DNA from: Rhizobium sp. CSW-27
Lineage (GTDB): Bacteria; Pseudomonadota; Alphaproteobacteria; Rhizobiales; Rhizobiaceae
Length of the DNA: 64,000 nt
NCBI RefSeq assembly: GCF_018760785.1
Contig: NZ_JAHHZO010000001.1
Span: 186,001-250,000 of the forward strand
Direction: 5' to 3'
The stretch's first letter is position 1; every line of letters begins with the position of its first letter. The translations under genes were made by a program, and so were the position numbers. Positions 1-9,691 of this stretch are shown in pieces. The notes beneath the pieces are model-generated. The model had not been told where the DNA came from and ran no database searches. It saw only the letters and a program-made list of their open reading frames with translations.

Positions 1-361
1 TGGCGGCATCCACCTCGAGGCCCGGCGCATCAAGGAAGACCGTCACCTTCTCGGCGCGCTTGATCATGCTCGAGGCCTTGCCGCCGGCGCGCAGCCAGTC
101 ATAGGCGGTGATCTCTGCCGGCTTGCCAAGACCAAGTACCACCAGACGGTCAAACGGCGACTGGTGCGGCGCCAGCACGTCCAGAACGCTCATCGACTTG
201 CCGGAAAAGCCGGCGATCTCCGCGGCGCGCGGCACGACCTGCCCCGGATCGGCCTGATCGGCAGCGGCGATGGCGTGATCGCCGGACACCTTAAGGGCCA
301 CGGCAAGGCCGCTGCCGGAAGCGGCGGCTGGTGCGAAACGAATTGTATACTGAACGGACAT
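1..361 (-). CDS. pepA: Leucyl aminopeptidase, N-terminal part (cut by window edge)
   Basis: M17-family cytosol aminopeptidase, a metal-dependent exopeptidase that removes N-terminal residues from peptides. Only the first 120 residues, reading off the left edge, are in the window. The start MSVQYTIRFAP and the segment FDRLVVLGLGKP fit the non-catalytic N-terminal domain of PepA; the catalytic half with its two-metal site lies outside. An ATG at 361 preceded on the minus strand by GGAGAAG supports the start. It is transcribed away from the PAP2 gene, so 362-532 should hold two diverging promoters. The family call rests on the N-terminal domain alone. Confidence 0.8.
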   Translation of the reverse strand, partial: MSVQYTIRFAPAAASGSGLAVALKVSGDHAIAAADQADPGQVVPRAAEIAGFSGKSMSVLDVLAPHQSPFDRLVVLGLGKPAEITAYDWLRAGGKASSMIKRAEKVTVFLDAPGLEVDAA

Positions 362-532
362 TTCTTCTCCGGACGCAGAGGATGATGTAAGACTTCGAGG
401 CCAATCTGGGGGGATCAGCCACAAAGGGCAAGGGAGCGGCCACCGGTTTGCCGGCGCAGCGTCTTAATGTTGTCATGCGCCATGCGTAACCGCTACCGTG
501 CCCAGAAGGATCAAGGGGAAGGAATAAACGCT

Positions 533-1312
533 TTGGCAGATGCGTTCCAGTCACCGAACATGTTTTCCGGGGCAAGGCTCCGCCAGGCTTTCCAGCAGCC
601 GCAGGCCTGGTTCATCACGCTCTTTTGCATCTGGTGGCTTCTTCTCGGTCTGTTCTACCTGTTTCCCGGCATCGACATCGCGGTGGCGCGCAGCTTCTTC
701 CACCCGGCAAGCTGCGGTGCGGACACGGTGGCCGGCCGCATTTGCGGCAGCTTTGCCTATTCGAGCGAGGCGGCGCTGATTGCGCTACGCAAGTTCTTCT
801 TCTACCTGCCCGTGGTCGTGGCGATCTTCCTTCTGGTGCTGCTCCTCGACAATTTCCAGCACCATGGCGCCACCTATGACCCGCAGAAGACGAAGCGCTA
901 TTCGATCGCGCTCATCTCCTTCCTGCTCGGTCCCTATGTGCTGGTGAACCTGGTCATCAAGACGATTTCCGGCCGCTCGCGCCCCTACAGCACGGACCTG
1001 TTCGGCGGCACGGAGATTTTCACCCCGGCCGGGGCGCTGCATGGCAGCTGTCTCAACAACTGCTCGTTCATCTCGGGCGAGGCCTCCAGCGCCGGCTGGC
1101 TCGTCTGTCTCGTGGTGCTGTTGCCGCCGCGCCTGCGCCCGATTCTCGGGCCACCCCTGTTTCTCTTCTGTCTGGTGCCGGCAAGCCTCAGGCTGTCCTT
1201 CGGGGGCCATTATCTGTCGGACGTCATCCTGGGCTTCCTGTCGTCCTGGGTCGTCTATGCGGGCGTGGCCGCCTATTTCGAAATGACACAGACACAAAAA
1301 AAACACCGGTAG
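533..1312 (+). CDS. PAP2-superfamily membrane phosphatase
   Basis: Integral membrane phosphatase of the PAP2 (type 2 phosphatidic acid phosphatase) superfamily; members dephosphorylate lipid phosphates such as phosphatidic acid, undecaprenyl-PP or lipid A. About six hydrophobic segments are visible in 259 residues. Motif 1 is KTISGRSRP (about 143-151) and motif 3 is R-x5-H-x3-D within LRLSFGGHYLSD (about 219-230). Motif 2 reads FISGEA, so the usual histidine of PSGH is a glutamate. I prefer the TTG start at 533 because AGGGGAAGGA lies about 8 nt upstream; ATGs at 467 and 482 have no comparable site. It lies 99 nt before lptF, which suggests but does not prove an envelope-lipid substrate. Confidence 0.75.
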   Translation: MADAFQSPNMFSGARLRQAFQQPQAWFITLFCIWWLLLGLFYLFPGIDIAVARSFFHPASCGADTVAGRICGSFAYSSEAALIALRKFFFYLPVVVAIFLLVLLLDNFQHHGATYDPQKTKRYSIALISFLLGPYVLVNLVIKTISGRSRPYSTDLFGGTEIFTPAGALHGSCLNNCSFISGEASSAGWLVCLVVLLPPRLRPILGPPLFLFCLVPASLRLSFGGHYLSDVILGFLSSWVVYAGVAAYFEMTQTQKKHR

Positions 1313-1411
1313 CAAACAGTTTTGTGACAGAGCGGCTGTCGCCACGGCGTCGCGAATTGCATAAAACCCGCAAACCAGCCGCCCTCGCGGGCCACCACAG
1401 ACCGGACCAGA

Positions 1412-2593
1412 ATGAAGCTTCTCGAACTCTACATCTTTCGGCGAGCGTTCCAGATGTTCTTCATCACCCTCATTCCGGTGCTGACGATCATCTGGACCAT
1501 CCAGGTCCTTGGCCGTATCAACCTCGTCACCGATACCGGACAGTCGATGGGCTCGTTCGCCCTGCTGGCAACCTTCATCCTGCCAACGATCATCCCGGTC
1601 GTGCTGCCCTTTGCCATCGTCATCGGCGTCACCCAGACGCTGAACGCGATGAACAACGATTCGGAACTGGCGGTGATCGATGCGGCCGGCGCGCCCCGCT
1701 CCATCCTCTACCGGCCGGTGATGGTGCTCGCCATCGGCATGGCGGCCTTCTCCTTCCTCATCACCAATTTCGTCGAGCCCGCCTCGCGCACCAAGGCGCG
1801 TGACATGGTGGCGGAAGCCTATGCCGACCTTTTGTCGTCCGTCATCGAGGAGAAGACCTTCCGCAGCATCGAGGACAATCTCTATGTGCAGATCTCGGAG
1901 CGCCATTCCGGCCGTATCCTCAAGGGCCTGTTCCTCGTGGATTATCGCGATCCCAACATGGATCTCATCTACTACGCACGCGAGGGTTCCATCGACGAGA
2001 ACGGCACGACGCTGACCATGCGCGACGGCGAGGTGCACCGCAAGGCCAAGGATGGCCGCATTTCCGTGGTCAAGTTCCTCTCCTATGCCTTCGACCTGTC
2101 ATCGATGAACGAGACGACCGGTGACAAGACGGTGTTTTCCAGCGACCGCAGCCTCGCCTTCCTGCTGAAGCCGGACCCGACGGACAAGGTGTTCCTGCAT
2201 GCGCCCGGCGCCTTCCGTTCCGAACTGCACCGACGGCTGTCGGACTGGATGCTGCCGGTGGTCTTCGCGCTGATCTCGCTGGTGGTGGCCGGCAATGCCC
2301 GCTCCAGCCGCCGCGCCCGGCTGCACCCGATGGTGCTGGCGCTGATCCTTGCCTTCGCGCTGCGCTGGCTGAGCTTCTACATCGTCAACCTGACGAAGAC
2401 GAGCGCCGCCGCCGTGCCCTTCGTCTATCTCGTGCCTGGGGCCTTCGGCGTCGTCTGCATCGTGATGCTGATGACCAACCGCCAGCTGCGCATGCCGCCG
2501 GTGATCGCCAACCTGACGGGCCACTGGATGAACAGGGCCGAGCGCGGCCTGCGCCAGATGGCATCCGACGCCAAGGAAGGCGGCCAGTCATGA
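1412..2593 (+). CDS. lptF: LPS export permease LptF
   Basis: One of the two permease subunits of the LptB2FG ABC machine that extracts lipopolysaccharide from the inner membrane and passes it to the periplasmic Lpt bridge. The 393-residue product has the YjgP/YjgQ layout: an N-terminal membrane block starting MKLLELYIFRRAFQ, a periplasmic beta-rich middle (roughly 130-270), and C-terminal membrane helices. Its stop overlaps the start of the paralogous lptG (ATGA), so the two are translationally coupled. lptF comes before lptG, as usual. Identification is by family signature and the neighbouring lptG and lptD. Confidence 0.93.
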   Translation: MKLLELYIFRRAFQMFFITLIPVLTIIWTIQVLGRINLVTDTGQSMGSFALLATFILPTIIPVVLPFAIVIGVTQTLNAMNNDSELAVIDAAGAPRSILYRPVMVLAIGMAAFSFLITNFVEPASRTKARDMVAEAYADLLSSVIEEKTFRSIEDNLYVQISERHSGRILKGLFLVDYRDPNMDLIYYAREGSIDENGTTLTMRDGEVHRKAKDGRISVVKFLSYAFDLSSMNETTGDKTVFSSDRSLAFLLKPDPTDKVFLHAPGAFRSELHRRLSDWMLPVVFALISLVVAGNARSSRRARLHPMVLALILAFALRWLSFYIVNLTKTSAAAVPFVYLVPGAFGVVCIVMLMTNRQLRMPPVIANLTGHWMNRAERGLRQMASDAKEGGQS

Positions 2594-3678
2594 TCGCGCG
2601 CACCCTCAGCTGGTATTTCTTCAAGCGCTACATCATCACGGCGGTCTGGTTCGTGCTCGGCGTGTGCGGCATCATTTTCCTTGCCGATTTCAGCGAGACG
2701 AGCCGGCGCATGTCGGGCTTCGTCGGCTATACGGTACCCGGCGGCCTGCTGATGAGTGCCATGCGCCTGCCCCTGATCTTCCAGCAGACGATCCCGACGC
2801 TGACGCTCTTCATCGGCATGACCACGCTGATCACCCTCAACCGCCGCTCCGAACTGGTGGTGACGCGCGCGGCCGGGCTTTCGGTCTGGCAGTTCATCCT
2901 GCCCTTCGTGGCAGGCGCCTTCCTGATCGGCGTTGCGACGGTCACCGTCGTCAATCCGCTTGCCGCATGGGGCCAGAACCTGTCCTCCACCATGGAATCG
3001 GAATGGCGCAAGGCGAGCAATGCCAGCCGCCCGTCCAACTTCCTGCCGTGGATCCGCCAGATCAGCAAGACGGACGACACGATCATCGGCGCCAAGGGCT
3101 TCGAGAACGGCGGAACGCAGCTGATCGACGTCGTGCTTTTCCACTTCGACGCCAAGGGCCGCATCACGCTGCGGCAGGATGCGCGCACCGCCACCTTGGA
3201 GGATGGTTACTGGCAGCTTAACAACGTGCTGGAAACGCGAACCGACGCGCCGCCGGTGCGCCTGCCGGAGGTGAAGGTTGCGACCAACCTGCGCAAGGCC
3301 TATCTGCAGGAATCGCTTTCCAAGCCGGAAGACGTTGCTTTCTTTGACATTTTACGAAAAATTGAAATTGTTCGATCCTTCGGCATCTCCACCAAGCCGT
3401 TCGAGACGCAATTTCATTCGCTCCTGTCCTTGCCGCTGCTTCTGGTGGCAATGACCCTGATCGCTGCAACGGTTTCCCTCCGCTTCAGCCGAATGGCACA
3501 ATCGCGTTCGGTGATTCTGGGTGGAATCGTCTGTGGCTTCGTGCTTTATGTGGTAACCGTGCTTGTAAAAGCATTCGGGAGCAGCGGCGTTGTGCCGCCT
3601 TTCGTGGCCGTCTGGATTCCGGTGGTGGTCGCGATGGCGATTGGTGCAACGATCCTGCTTCATCAGGAGGATGGCTAG
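2590..3678 (+). CDS. lptG: LPS export permease LptG
   Basis: Second permease subunit of the LptB2FG lipopolysaccharide extractor. The 362-residue protein begins MIARTLSWYFFKRYI, typical of LptG, followed by transmembrane helices, a periplasmic middle domain (about 130-260) and a final group of helices ending near the C terminus. The ATG at 2590 overlaps the lptF stop by four bases, and its TAG stop overlaps the GTG of lptD by one base. The three genes therefore form one coupled unit: inner-membrane extraction (LptFG) and outer-membrane insertion (LptD). The ATPase LptB is not in the window. Confidence 0.93.
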   Translation: MIARTLSWYFFKRYIITAVWFVLGVCGIIFLADFSETSRRMSGFVGYTVPGGLLMSAMRLPLIFQQTIPTLTLFIGMTTLITLNRRSELVVTRAAGLSVWQFILPFVAGAFLIGVATVTVVNPLAAWGQNLSSTMESEWRKASNASRPSNFLPWIRQISKTDDTIIGAKGFENGGTQLIDVVLFHFDAKGRITLRQDARTATLEDGYWQLNNVLETRTDAPPVRLPEVKVATNLRKAYLQESLSKPEDVAFFDILRKIEIVRSFGISTKPFETQFHSLLSLPLLLVAMTLIAATVSLRFSRMAQSRSVILGGIVCGFVLYVVTVLVKAFGSSGVVPPFVAVWIPVVVAMAIGATILLHQEDG

Positions 3679-6011
3679 TGGCGGTACATGACCGCGGGAA
3701 TATCAGACGGCTTTTTGCGGCCCTGCTGACCAGCACGGCTGCATGTGTACTGGCCGTAAACCCGTCACCCGTGCAGGCACAGGCGTCGCGCCTGGTGCCG
3801 GAAGCGGCCGATGGAGCAAAGATGCTCCTGCGTGCCAATGAACTCGTCTACAATCAGGACAGCCAGCGCGTGACGGCCACGGGCGGCGTGCAGATCTATT
3901 ACAACCGCCACCGCATGGTTGCCCAGCGCGTGGAATATGACCAGAAGACCGGGCGCGTGATGGCGACCGGCAACATCGAGCTGGTGGAGCCGGACGGCAA
4001 CCGGATCTATGCCGAATCGCTCGATATCACCGATGACTTCGGCGAGGGTTTCGTGAACTCGCTGCGCGTCGAGACCACCGACAATACGCGCATGGCCGCC
4101 GAAAGCGCCGAGCAGCTGCCCGACGAGAAGATGATCCTCAACAACGGGGTCTACACCGCCTGCCTTCCCTGTGCGCAGCGGCCGGACAAGGCCCCGCTCT
4201 GGCAGGTGAAGGCGCAGCGCGTCATCCGCGACGGCAAGAGCCACACGATACGCCTGGAACACGCCCGTTTCGAGCTGTTCGGCATGCCGATCGGCTACGT
4301 GCCCTTCGTCACCGTTCCGGACGAGACGGTGGAGCGCAAGTCGGGCTTCCTGTTCCCGAGCATGAGCCTGACCGACAAGCTGGGCTTCGGCACCACGGTG
4401 CCCTATTACCATGTCTTCTCGCCGAGCATGGATGCGACGCTGAGCCCGACCTACTACACCAAGCAGGGCCTGCTGCTTCAGGGCGAGGTGCGCAACCGCT
4501 TCGAAACGGGCGATCACACGCTGCGATTCGCTTATATCGACCAGCAGAAGGCCAGCGCCTTCGATCCCGGAACCAGCGATGCGCGCGCCGGCAACCGCGC
4601 GATGATCTACTCAAAGGGCGAGTTCAAGATCAATCCGCGCTGGACTTTTGGCTGGAATGCCATGATCCAGTCGGACAACAATTTCTCGAAGACCTACAAG
4701 CTGGAAGGTCTCAACACGTCCAACGTAACCAACGACGTGTATCTGACCGGGATCGGCACGCGGAACTATTTCGACCTGCACAATTATTATTTCGACGTGC
4801 AGGACACGGATTATTCCAGCCTGGCCGAGAAGCGTCAGGCAATCGTCTATCCGGTCATCGACTATACCTATTATGCGCCGGAACCGGTTGCCGGCGGCGA
4901 ACTGTCGTTCAACGCAAACCTGACCAACATTTCGCGCCGCAAGGACGATTTCTACACGGAAGGCTCATCGACACGCTTCCGCGGGCTGGAAGGCAGCTAC
5001 AGCCGCTTCACCGCCGAGGCGGAATGGAAGCGGACCTTCACGACCGATGAAGGCCTGCTGATCACGCCGATCCTCGCGGCGCGCGGCGACGGCCTGCGCA
5101 GCACGGCCTCCAGCGCACCGAGCTATAACGGCGTGACCTATGACGGAGATTTTTCCGGCGACAGCGCCAATGCCCGCTACATGCTGACGGCCGGCTTCGA
5201 GGCGCGCTATCCGGTTCTGATCACCACGGGCACGGGCACGCATGTGATCGAGCCGATGGCCCAGGTCTTTGCCCGCCCCAACGAGCAGCTGGCCGGCGAA
5301 CTGCCGAACGAGGACGCGCAGAGCTTCGTCTTCGACGCAACGACACTGTTCGAGCGCGACAAGTTCTCCGGCTATGACCGGATCGAAGGCGGCACCCGCG
5401 CCAATGTCGGCGTGCGTTATTCCGGCACCTTCGACAATGGCATCGGGCTGCGCGGCATCTTCGGCCAGTCCTACCAGCTGGCCGGCCAGAATTCCTTCGC
5501 CACGGCGGATCTCGTCAATGTCGGCGCCGATTCAGGCCTCGAAAGCAAGGTGTCGGACTTCGTCACCATGGCGGCGCTCGACCTGCCGAAGGGCTACACG
5601 ATCCAGGCGCAGGGCCGATTCGACGAGAAGACGCTCGAGCTGCGTCGTGCAGATGCCTCGGTGAGCTACAAGCTGCCGCGGGTCAACGGCACGGTGATCT
5701 ACACCAATATCCAGCCGCAGCCGGAATACGGACTGCAGGAAACAGCCGAATATCTGAAGGCGGCCAACAGCCTGAAGATCAACGAAAACTGGTCGTTCGC
5801 CACCTCCGCCACCTGGGACATCAACAAGCGTGACGTGGTGCGGCGTGGTGTGGGCCTGACCTATGCCGACGAATGCACCGTCTTCACCGTTGCCTATAGC
5901 GACCAGCCGGCCAATACCGATCCGAACGACTGGACGGTGACGGCGCGGCTGACCTTCCGCACCCTGGGTGACATCAATGTCGGGTCCTCCGGCGACAGCA
6001 GCAGCAACTGA
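3678..6011 (+). CDS. lptD: LPS-assembly outer-membrane protein LptD
   Basis: Outer-membrane beta-barrel that inserts lipopolysaccharide into the outer leaflet with LptE. The 777-residue precursor has a signal peptide ending near VQAQA (about 35), an OstA/LptA-like periplasmic jellyroll domain (about 45-170), then a long barrel region rich in alternating aromatic strands. Cysteines at 162 and 165 (TACLPC) and 733 (DECTV) could provide the inter-domain disulfide known in this family. The start is GTG at 3678, overlapping the lptG stop. Its periplasmic chaperone surA follows after 115 nt, a classic arrangement because SurA helps fold LptD. Confidence 0.93.
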   Translation: MAVHDRGNIRRLFAALLTSTAACVLAVNPSPVQAQASRLVPEAADGAKMLLRANELVYNQDSQRVTATGGVQIYYNRHRMVAQRVEYDQKTGRVMATGNIELVEPDGNRIYAESLDITDDFGEGFVNSLRVETTDNTRMAAESAEQLPDEKMILNNGVYTACLPCAQRPDKAPLWQVKAQRVIRDGKSHTIRLEHARFELFGMPIGYVPFVTVPDETVERKSGFLFPSMSLTDKLGFGTTVPYYHVFSPSMDATLSPTYYTKQGLLLQGEVRNRFETGDHTLRFAYIDQQKASAFDPGTSDARAGNRAMIYSKGEFKINPRWTFGWNAMIQSDNNFSKTYKLEGLNTSNVTNDVYLTGIGTRNYFDLHNYYFDVQDTDYSSLAEKRQAIVYPVIDYTYYAPEPVAGGELSFNANLTNISRRKDDFYTEGSSTRFRGLEGSYSRFTAEAEWKRTFTTDEGLLITPILAARGDGLRSTASSAPSYNGVTYDGDFSGDSANARYMLTAGFEARYPVLITTGTGTHVIEPMAQVFARPNEQLAGELPNEDAQSFVFDATTLFERDKFSGYDRIEGGTRANVGVRYSGTFDNGIGLRGIFGQSYQLAGQNSFATADLVNVGADSGLESKVSDFVTMAALDLPKGYTIQAQGRFDEKTLELRRADASVSYKLPRVNGTVIYTNIQPQPEYGLQETAEYLKAANSLKINENWSFATSATWDINKRDVVRRGVGLTYADECTVFTVAYSDQPANTDPNDWTVTARLTFRTLGDINVGSSGDSSSN

Positions 6012-6126
6012 GATCGCAACCCTTGCGCTTGTCATTGTTTCGCCGCATGAATTATGCAATCCAGAACCATCACGGATATCGGCTGAGCCGGCGGCCATAT
6101 GGCCGCCGCATCGCAAGAAGGGACCA

Positions 6127-7074
6127 ATGATGTTTGCCAGCAATGCCTTGCGCCGGGCAGCACTCGCCGCTACCGCACTCGCTATGGCCTTCGTCGTGGA
6201 TCCGGCTCCCCGTCTGGCCCTTGCGGCAAGCGAAGTGGCGGTGGTCGTCAACAAGACGCCGATCACCAGCACCGATGTCGCCAAGCGGATGGCCTTCCTG
6301 AAGCTGCAGCGGCAGACGGGCAATCTGCGCAAGATGGCCATCGACCAGCTTGTCGATGAAACGCTGAAGCGCGACGAGATCGCCCGCACGCGCATGTCGG
6401 TCAGCACCGAGGATGTCGATCGCGCATTCGAGCGCTTCGCCCAGGGCAACAAGCTGTCGGTCGCGCAGATGAGCCATATTCTCGACCAGGCCGGTGTCGG
6501 CGTCGAACACTTCAAGGCCTTCATCGCCGTACAGATGAGCTGGCCGCGCCTCGTCAACGCGCGCTACGGCTCCAGCGCCAAGATGTCGCCGGACGAACTC
6601 GTCAAGCGCATGCAGGAAAACAAGGAAAAGCCGGTCACCACCGAATATTTCCTGCAGCAGATCATTTTCGTGGTGCCGCAGGCACGCCGCAACGAGCTTC
6701 TGGCGAAGCGCAAGGCGGAAGCCGACAAGGCCCGCCCCAATTTCCCCGGCTGCGACAAGGCCAAGGATTTTGCCAAGACCATGCTGGATGTTTCCGTGCG
6801 CGACCTGGGCCGCGTGATGAAGCCGGAACTGCCGGAGGACTGGCGTCCGCTGATCGAGAAGCCTGCCGCCAATGGCACCACGGGCACGCGCGTGACCGAG
6901 CGCGGCGTCGAGTTCCTGGCCATCTGCAACCAGCGCCAGGTTTCCGACGACACGGCGGCGGAAGTGGTGTTCCGTGCCGAAGACCTCGGCAAGCAGCAGA
7001 AGGGTCAGGAAAATCCCAACGACGCGAAATATCTCGCGGAACTGCGCCAGCAGGCGCAGATCGTCTATCCTTGA
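6127..7074 (+). CDS. surA: SurA-like periplasmic chaperone / peptidylprolyl isomerase
   Basis: Periplasmic folding factor for outer-membrane proteins. I choose ATG 6127 (second ATG at 6130), preceded by GAAGGGA, over upstream starts that run through the intergenic region. The 315-residue precursor has a signal peptide ending around LALA-A, a SurA N-terminal chaperone segment (about 35-150), and a single PPIase-like region in the C-terminal half. E. coli SurA has two parvulin domains and about 428 residues, so this is the shorter alphaproteobacterial form. Position between lptD and pdxA-rsmA matches the conserved surA-pdxA-rsmA cluster. Confidence 0.85.
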   Translation: MMFASNALRRAALAATALAMAFVVDPAPRLALAASEVAVVVNKTPITSTDVAKRMAFLKLQRQTGNLRKMAIDQLVDETLKRDEIARTRMSVSTEDVDRAFERFAQGNKLSVAQMSHILDQAGVGVEHFKAFIAVQMSWPRLVNARYGSSAKMSPDELVKRMQENKEKPVTTEYFLQQIIFVVPQARRNELLAKRKAEADKARPNFPGCDKAKDFAKTMLDVSVRDLGRVMKPELPEDWRPLIEKPAANGTTGTRVTERGVEFLAICNQRQVSDDTAAEVVFRAEDLGKQQKGQENPNDAKYLAELRQQAQIVYP

Positions 7075-8105
7075 GCGGCGCAGGCCCGGCGATGCGTCCG
7101 CTTGCGCTGACCCAGGGAGATCCGGCAGGCATCGGTCCCGATATCACCATCGCTGCCTGGCAGCAGCGAAAGGTCCATGACCTTCGCCCCTTCCTCTATG
7201 TGGGTGACCGTGAGGCGCTTCTGGCACGCGCAAACCTCCTCGGGCTGACGATTCCGGTGGAAGCAGCCGATGCCGCCTCGGCGGCCGGTCTCTTCGACCG
7301 TGCCCTTCCCGTTCTTGACGTGCCGGTCGGCCACGCGATCGAAGCCGGCCGCCCGCATGTCGCCGCGGCCAGGAGCACGATCACCGCGATTGAAACCGCC
7401 GTCGCGCTCTGCCTCGGCGGCGAGGCCGCGGCGGTCGTCACCAATCCGATCGCGAAATCCGTCCTCTACGAGGCAGGCTTCGGCTTTCCGGGCCATACCG
7501 AATTCCTCGCGGATCTCGCCACCAGGGCAACGCAGGAGCCCTGCACGCCGGTGATGATGCTGGCCGGGCCGAAACTGCGTTCGATCCCGGTGACCATCCA
7601 CATCCCGCTGAAGGACGTTCCCGCGGCGCTGACACGCGAGGCAATCCTTGAGACCTGCCGGATTGCCGACCGGGACCTGCGCACCCGCTTCGGCATTGCG
7701 CAGCCGCGTCTGGCCGTTGCCGGCCTCAACCCGCATGCAGGCGAGGACGGTGCCATGGGTATCGAGGACCGCGACATCATCGAGCCGGCGGTTGCGACGC
7801 TGCGCAAGGACGGCATCAATGCCTTCGGTCCCCTGCCGGCCGACACCATGTTCCACGACGAGGCCCGAAGCCGCTACGACGTGGCGGTCTGCATGTATCA
7901 CGATCAGGCGCTGATCCCGGCCAAGGCGCTGGGTTTTGACGATTCGGTCAACGTGACGCTCGGCCTGCCCTTCATCCGCACCTCGCCGGACCATGGCACG
8001 GCCTTCGGCCTCGCCGGCAAGGGCATTGCCCGCGAAACAAGCCTGCTGGCGGCCCTGAAGCTTGCCGCAACCCTGGCCGCCAAGACAGAAGAAACCCGCA
8101 GCTGA
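7071..8105 (+). CDS. pdxA: 4-hydroxythreonine-4-phosphate dehydrogenase PdxA
   Basis: NAD-dependent oxidation of 4-phosphohydroxy-L-threonine in the DXP-dependent pathway to pyridoxal 5'-phosphate. The family opening [15 protein letters not shown] is present, and the three metal-binding histidines are visible in [20 protein letters not shown] and MYHDQALIP. Length (344) is normal. The longest frame uses TTG 7071, which overlaps the surA stop; ATG 7092 (MRPLALTQG) is an equally plausible start, since neither has a strong Shine-Dalgarno sequence. The TGA overlaps the rsmA ATG by one base, so the two are coupled. Confidence 0.93.
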   Translation: MSGAGPAMRPLALTQGDPAGIGPDITIAAWQQRKVHDLRPFLYVGDREALLARANLLGLTIPVEAADAASAAGLFDRALPVLDVPVGHAIEAGRPHVAAARSTITAIETAVALCLGGEAAAVVTNPIAKSVLYEAGFGFPGHTEFLADLATRATQEPCTPVMMLAGPKLRSIPVTIHIPLKDVPAALTREAILETCRIADRDLRTRFGIAQPRLAVAGLNPHAGEDGAMGIEDRDIIEPAVATLRKDGINAFGPLPADTMFHDEARSRYDVAVCMYHDQALIPAKALGFDDSVNVTLGLPFIRTSPDHGTAFGLAGKGIARETSLLAALKLAATLAAKTEETRS

Positions 8106-8932
8106 TGGCAACCCTGGACGGACTTCCGCCGCTTCGCGATGTGATCGCGCGCCACGGCCTCGATGCGCGCAAGGCGCTCGGCCAGAACTTCCTGCTCGAC
8201 CTGAATCTGACCCAGAAGATTGCCCGCACCGCCGGGCCGCTGGAGGACTGCACGGTCTTCGAGGTAGGCCCCGGCCCCGGCGGGCTGACGCGCGCCATTC
8301 TCTCGCTCGGGGCAAGGAAGGTGATCGCGGTGGAACGCGATGCCCGCTGCCTGCCGGCACTGGCGGAAGTGGCAGAGCATTATCCGGGCCGCCTGGAGGT
8401 GATCGAGGGCGATGCGCTGAAGACCGATTTCGAGGCGCTGGCGCCTGAAGGACCGGTCTGCATCATCGCCAACCTGCCCTACAATGTCGGGACGCAGCTG
8501 CTGGTGAACTGGCTTTTGCCGCGGCAGTGGCCACCGTTCTGGCAGTCGCTGACGCTGATGTTCCAGAAGGAAGTCGGCCAGCGGATCGTGGCGAAGGAAG
8601 ACGACAACCATTACGGCCGGCTCGGCGTGCTGTGCGGCTGGCGCACCCGGGCGCGGATGGCCTTCGACGTGCCGCCGCAGGCCTTCACGCCGCCGCCGAA
8701 GGTCACCTCCAGTGTCGTGCACCTCGTGCCGCGCGAAACGCCCCTGCCCTGCGATGTGGAGAAACTGGAGCGTGTGACGCAGGCCGCCTTCGGCCAGCGC
8801 CGCAAGATGCTGCGCCAGAGCCTGAAGCCGCTCGGTGGCGAAGCCCTGCTGGCGCGTGCCGGCATCGATCCGGCCCGGCGGGCCGAGACACTGTCGGTCG
8901 ATGAATTCGTGGCAATCGCCAACCTTTTGTGA
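8105..8932 (+). CDS. rsmA: 16S rRNA (adenine1518/1519-N6)-dimethyltransferase
   Basis: KsgA/RsmA dimethylates two adjacent adenines in the 3'-terminal helix of 16S rRNA, a late quality check in 30S assembly. The 275-residue protein shows [10 protein letters not shown] near the N terminus, the SAM motif [12 protein letters not shown] and the catalytic [11 protein letters not shown] (NLPY) motif, then the KsgA C-terminal domain. The ATG overlaps the pdxA stop (TGATG). It is the last gene of this plus-strand run and converges on gmk, with a GC hairpin between them. Confidence 0.95.
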   Translation: MATLDGLPPLRDVIARHGLDARKALGQNFLLDLNLTQKIARTAGPLEDCTVFEVGPGPGGLTRAILSLGARKVIAVERDARCLPALAEVAEHYPGRLEVIEGDALKTDFEALAPEGPVCIIANLPYNVGTQLLVNWLLPRQWPPFWQSLTLMFQKEVGQRIVAKEDDNHYGRLGVLCGWRTRARMAFDVPPQAFTPPPKVTSSVVHLVPRETPLPCDVEKLERVTQAAFGQRRKMLRQSLKPLGGEALLARAGIDPARRAETLSVDEFVAIANLL

Positions 8933-8963
8933 AGGCCAGCCTTTTGCCAACCGCCGGTTTTGC

Positions 8964-8983
8964 GAACCGCCGGGCGGCGGTTC
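8964..8983. terminator. Hairpin between convergent rsmA and gmk
   Basis: A perfect 8-bp stem (GAACCGCC / GGCGGTTC) with a GGGC loop lies between the two converging genes. There is no T run on either side, so if it ends transcription it is not a standard intrinsic terminator. It may instead act as an RNA-end stabiliser for both messages. Confidence 0.35.
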
Positions 8984-9013
8984 ATCACGGCCTTGTTCTG
9001 TCGGACAGCGGCC

Positions 9014-9688
9014 TCAGCGGCCGGAAAGATCGGGCTCTTCCTGCAGCAGGCTGCCGACAAAATCGAACAGGCCATAGCGCCGGTCGCGGCGAATGCGCTC
9101 GGCATTGACGATGCAGCTGACATGGCCGAAGGCTTCGTCGAGGTCATCGTTGACGATGACATAATCATATTCGCGCCAGTGCTCGATCTCGGCCCGGGAA
9201 TTCAGCAGGCGCGTGCGGATCACCTCCTCGGTATCCTCGGCGCGGCGATGCAGGCGAGACTGCAGCTCCGTCATGGTGGGCGGCAGCACGAAGATGGAAA
9301 CGACGTCGGCGCTCATCTTCTCCTGCAGCTGGCGCGCGCCCTGCCAATCGATGTCGAACAGCATGTCGCGGCCTTCCGCCATGGCCTGTTCCACCGGTTC
9401 GCGCGGGGTGCCGTAGAAATTGCCGTGCACCTCTGCCCATTCCAGCAGATCGCCCGCATCGCGCATCTTCTCGAACTGCTGCACGCTGATGAAGTGATAG
9501 TGCTTGCCGGCAATCTCGCTCGCCCGCTTCGGCCGCGTGGTGACGCTGACGGAGATCTCCAGGCTGCGATCGGTGTCGAGCAGGTTGCGGGCAATGGTCG
9601 ACTTGCCCGCCCCGGAGGGAGAGGACAGGACCAGCATCAGGCCCCGACGGGCGATCTTGGTGGCGGACGAAGACGGCGCCGGGCTCAT
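9014..9688 (-). CDS. gmk: Guanylate kinase
   Basis: ATP-dependent phosphorylation of GMP to GDP, needed for GTP, dGTP and ppGpp supply. The 224-residue protein has the P-loop [10 protein letters not shown] near residues 21-30, then SVTTRPKR and the GMP-binding segment with GKHYHFIS, all in the usual order. The N-terminal stretch [16 protein letters not shown] is a short extension compared with E. coli Gmk. It starts 3 nt after the yicC stop, so it belongs to the yicC transcript; the yicC-gmk pair is conserved in many bacteria. Confidence 0.95.
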   Translation of the reverse strand: MSPAPSSSATKIARRGLMLVLSSPSGAGKSTIARNLLDTDRSLEISVSVTTRPKRASEIAGKHYHFISVQQFEKMRDAGDLLEWAEVHGNFYGTPREPVEQAMAEGRDMLFDIDWQGARQLQEKMSADVVSIFVLPPTMTELQSRLHRRAEDTEEVIRTRLLNSRAEIEHWREYDYVIVNDDLDEAFGHVSCIVNAERIRRDRRYGLFDFVGSLLQEEPDLSGR

Positions 9689-9691
9689 GCA

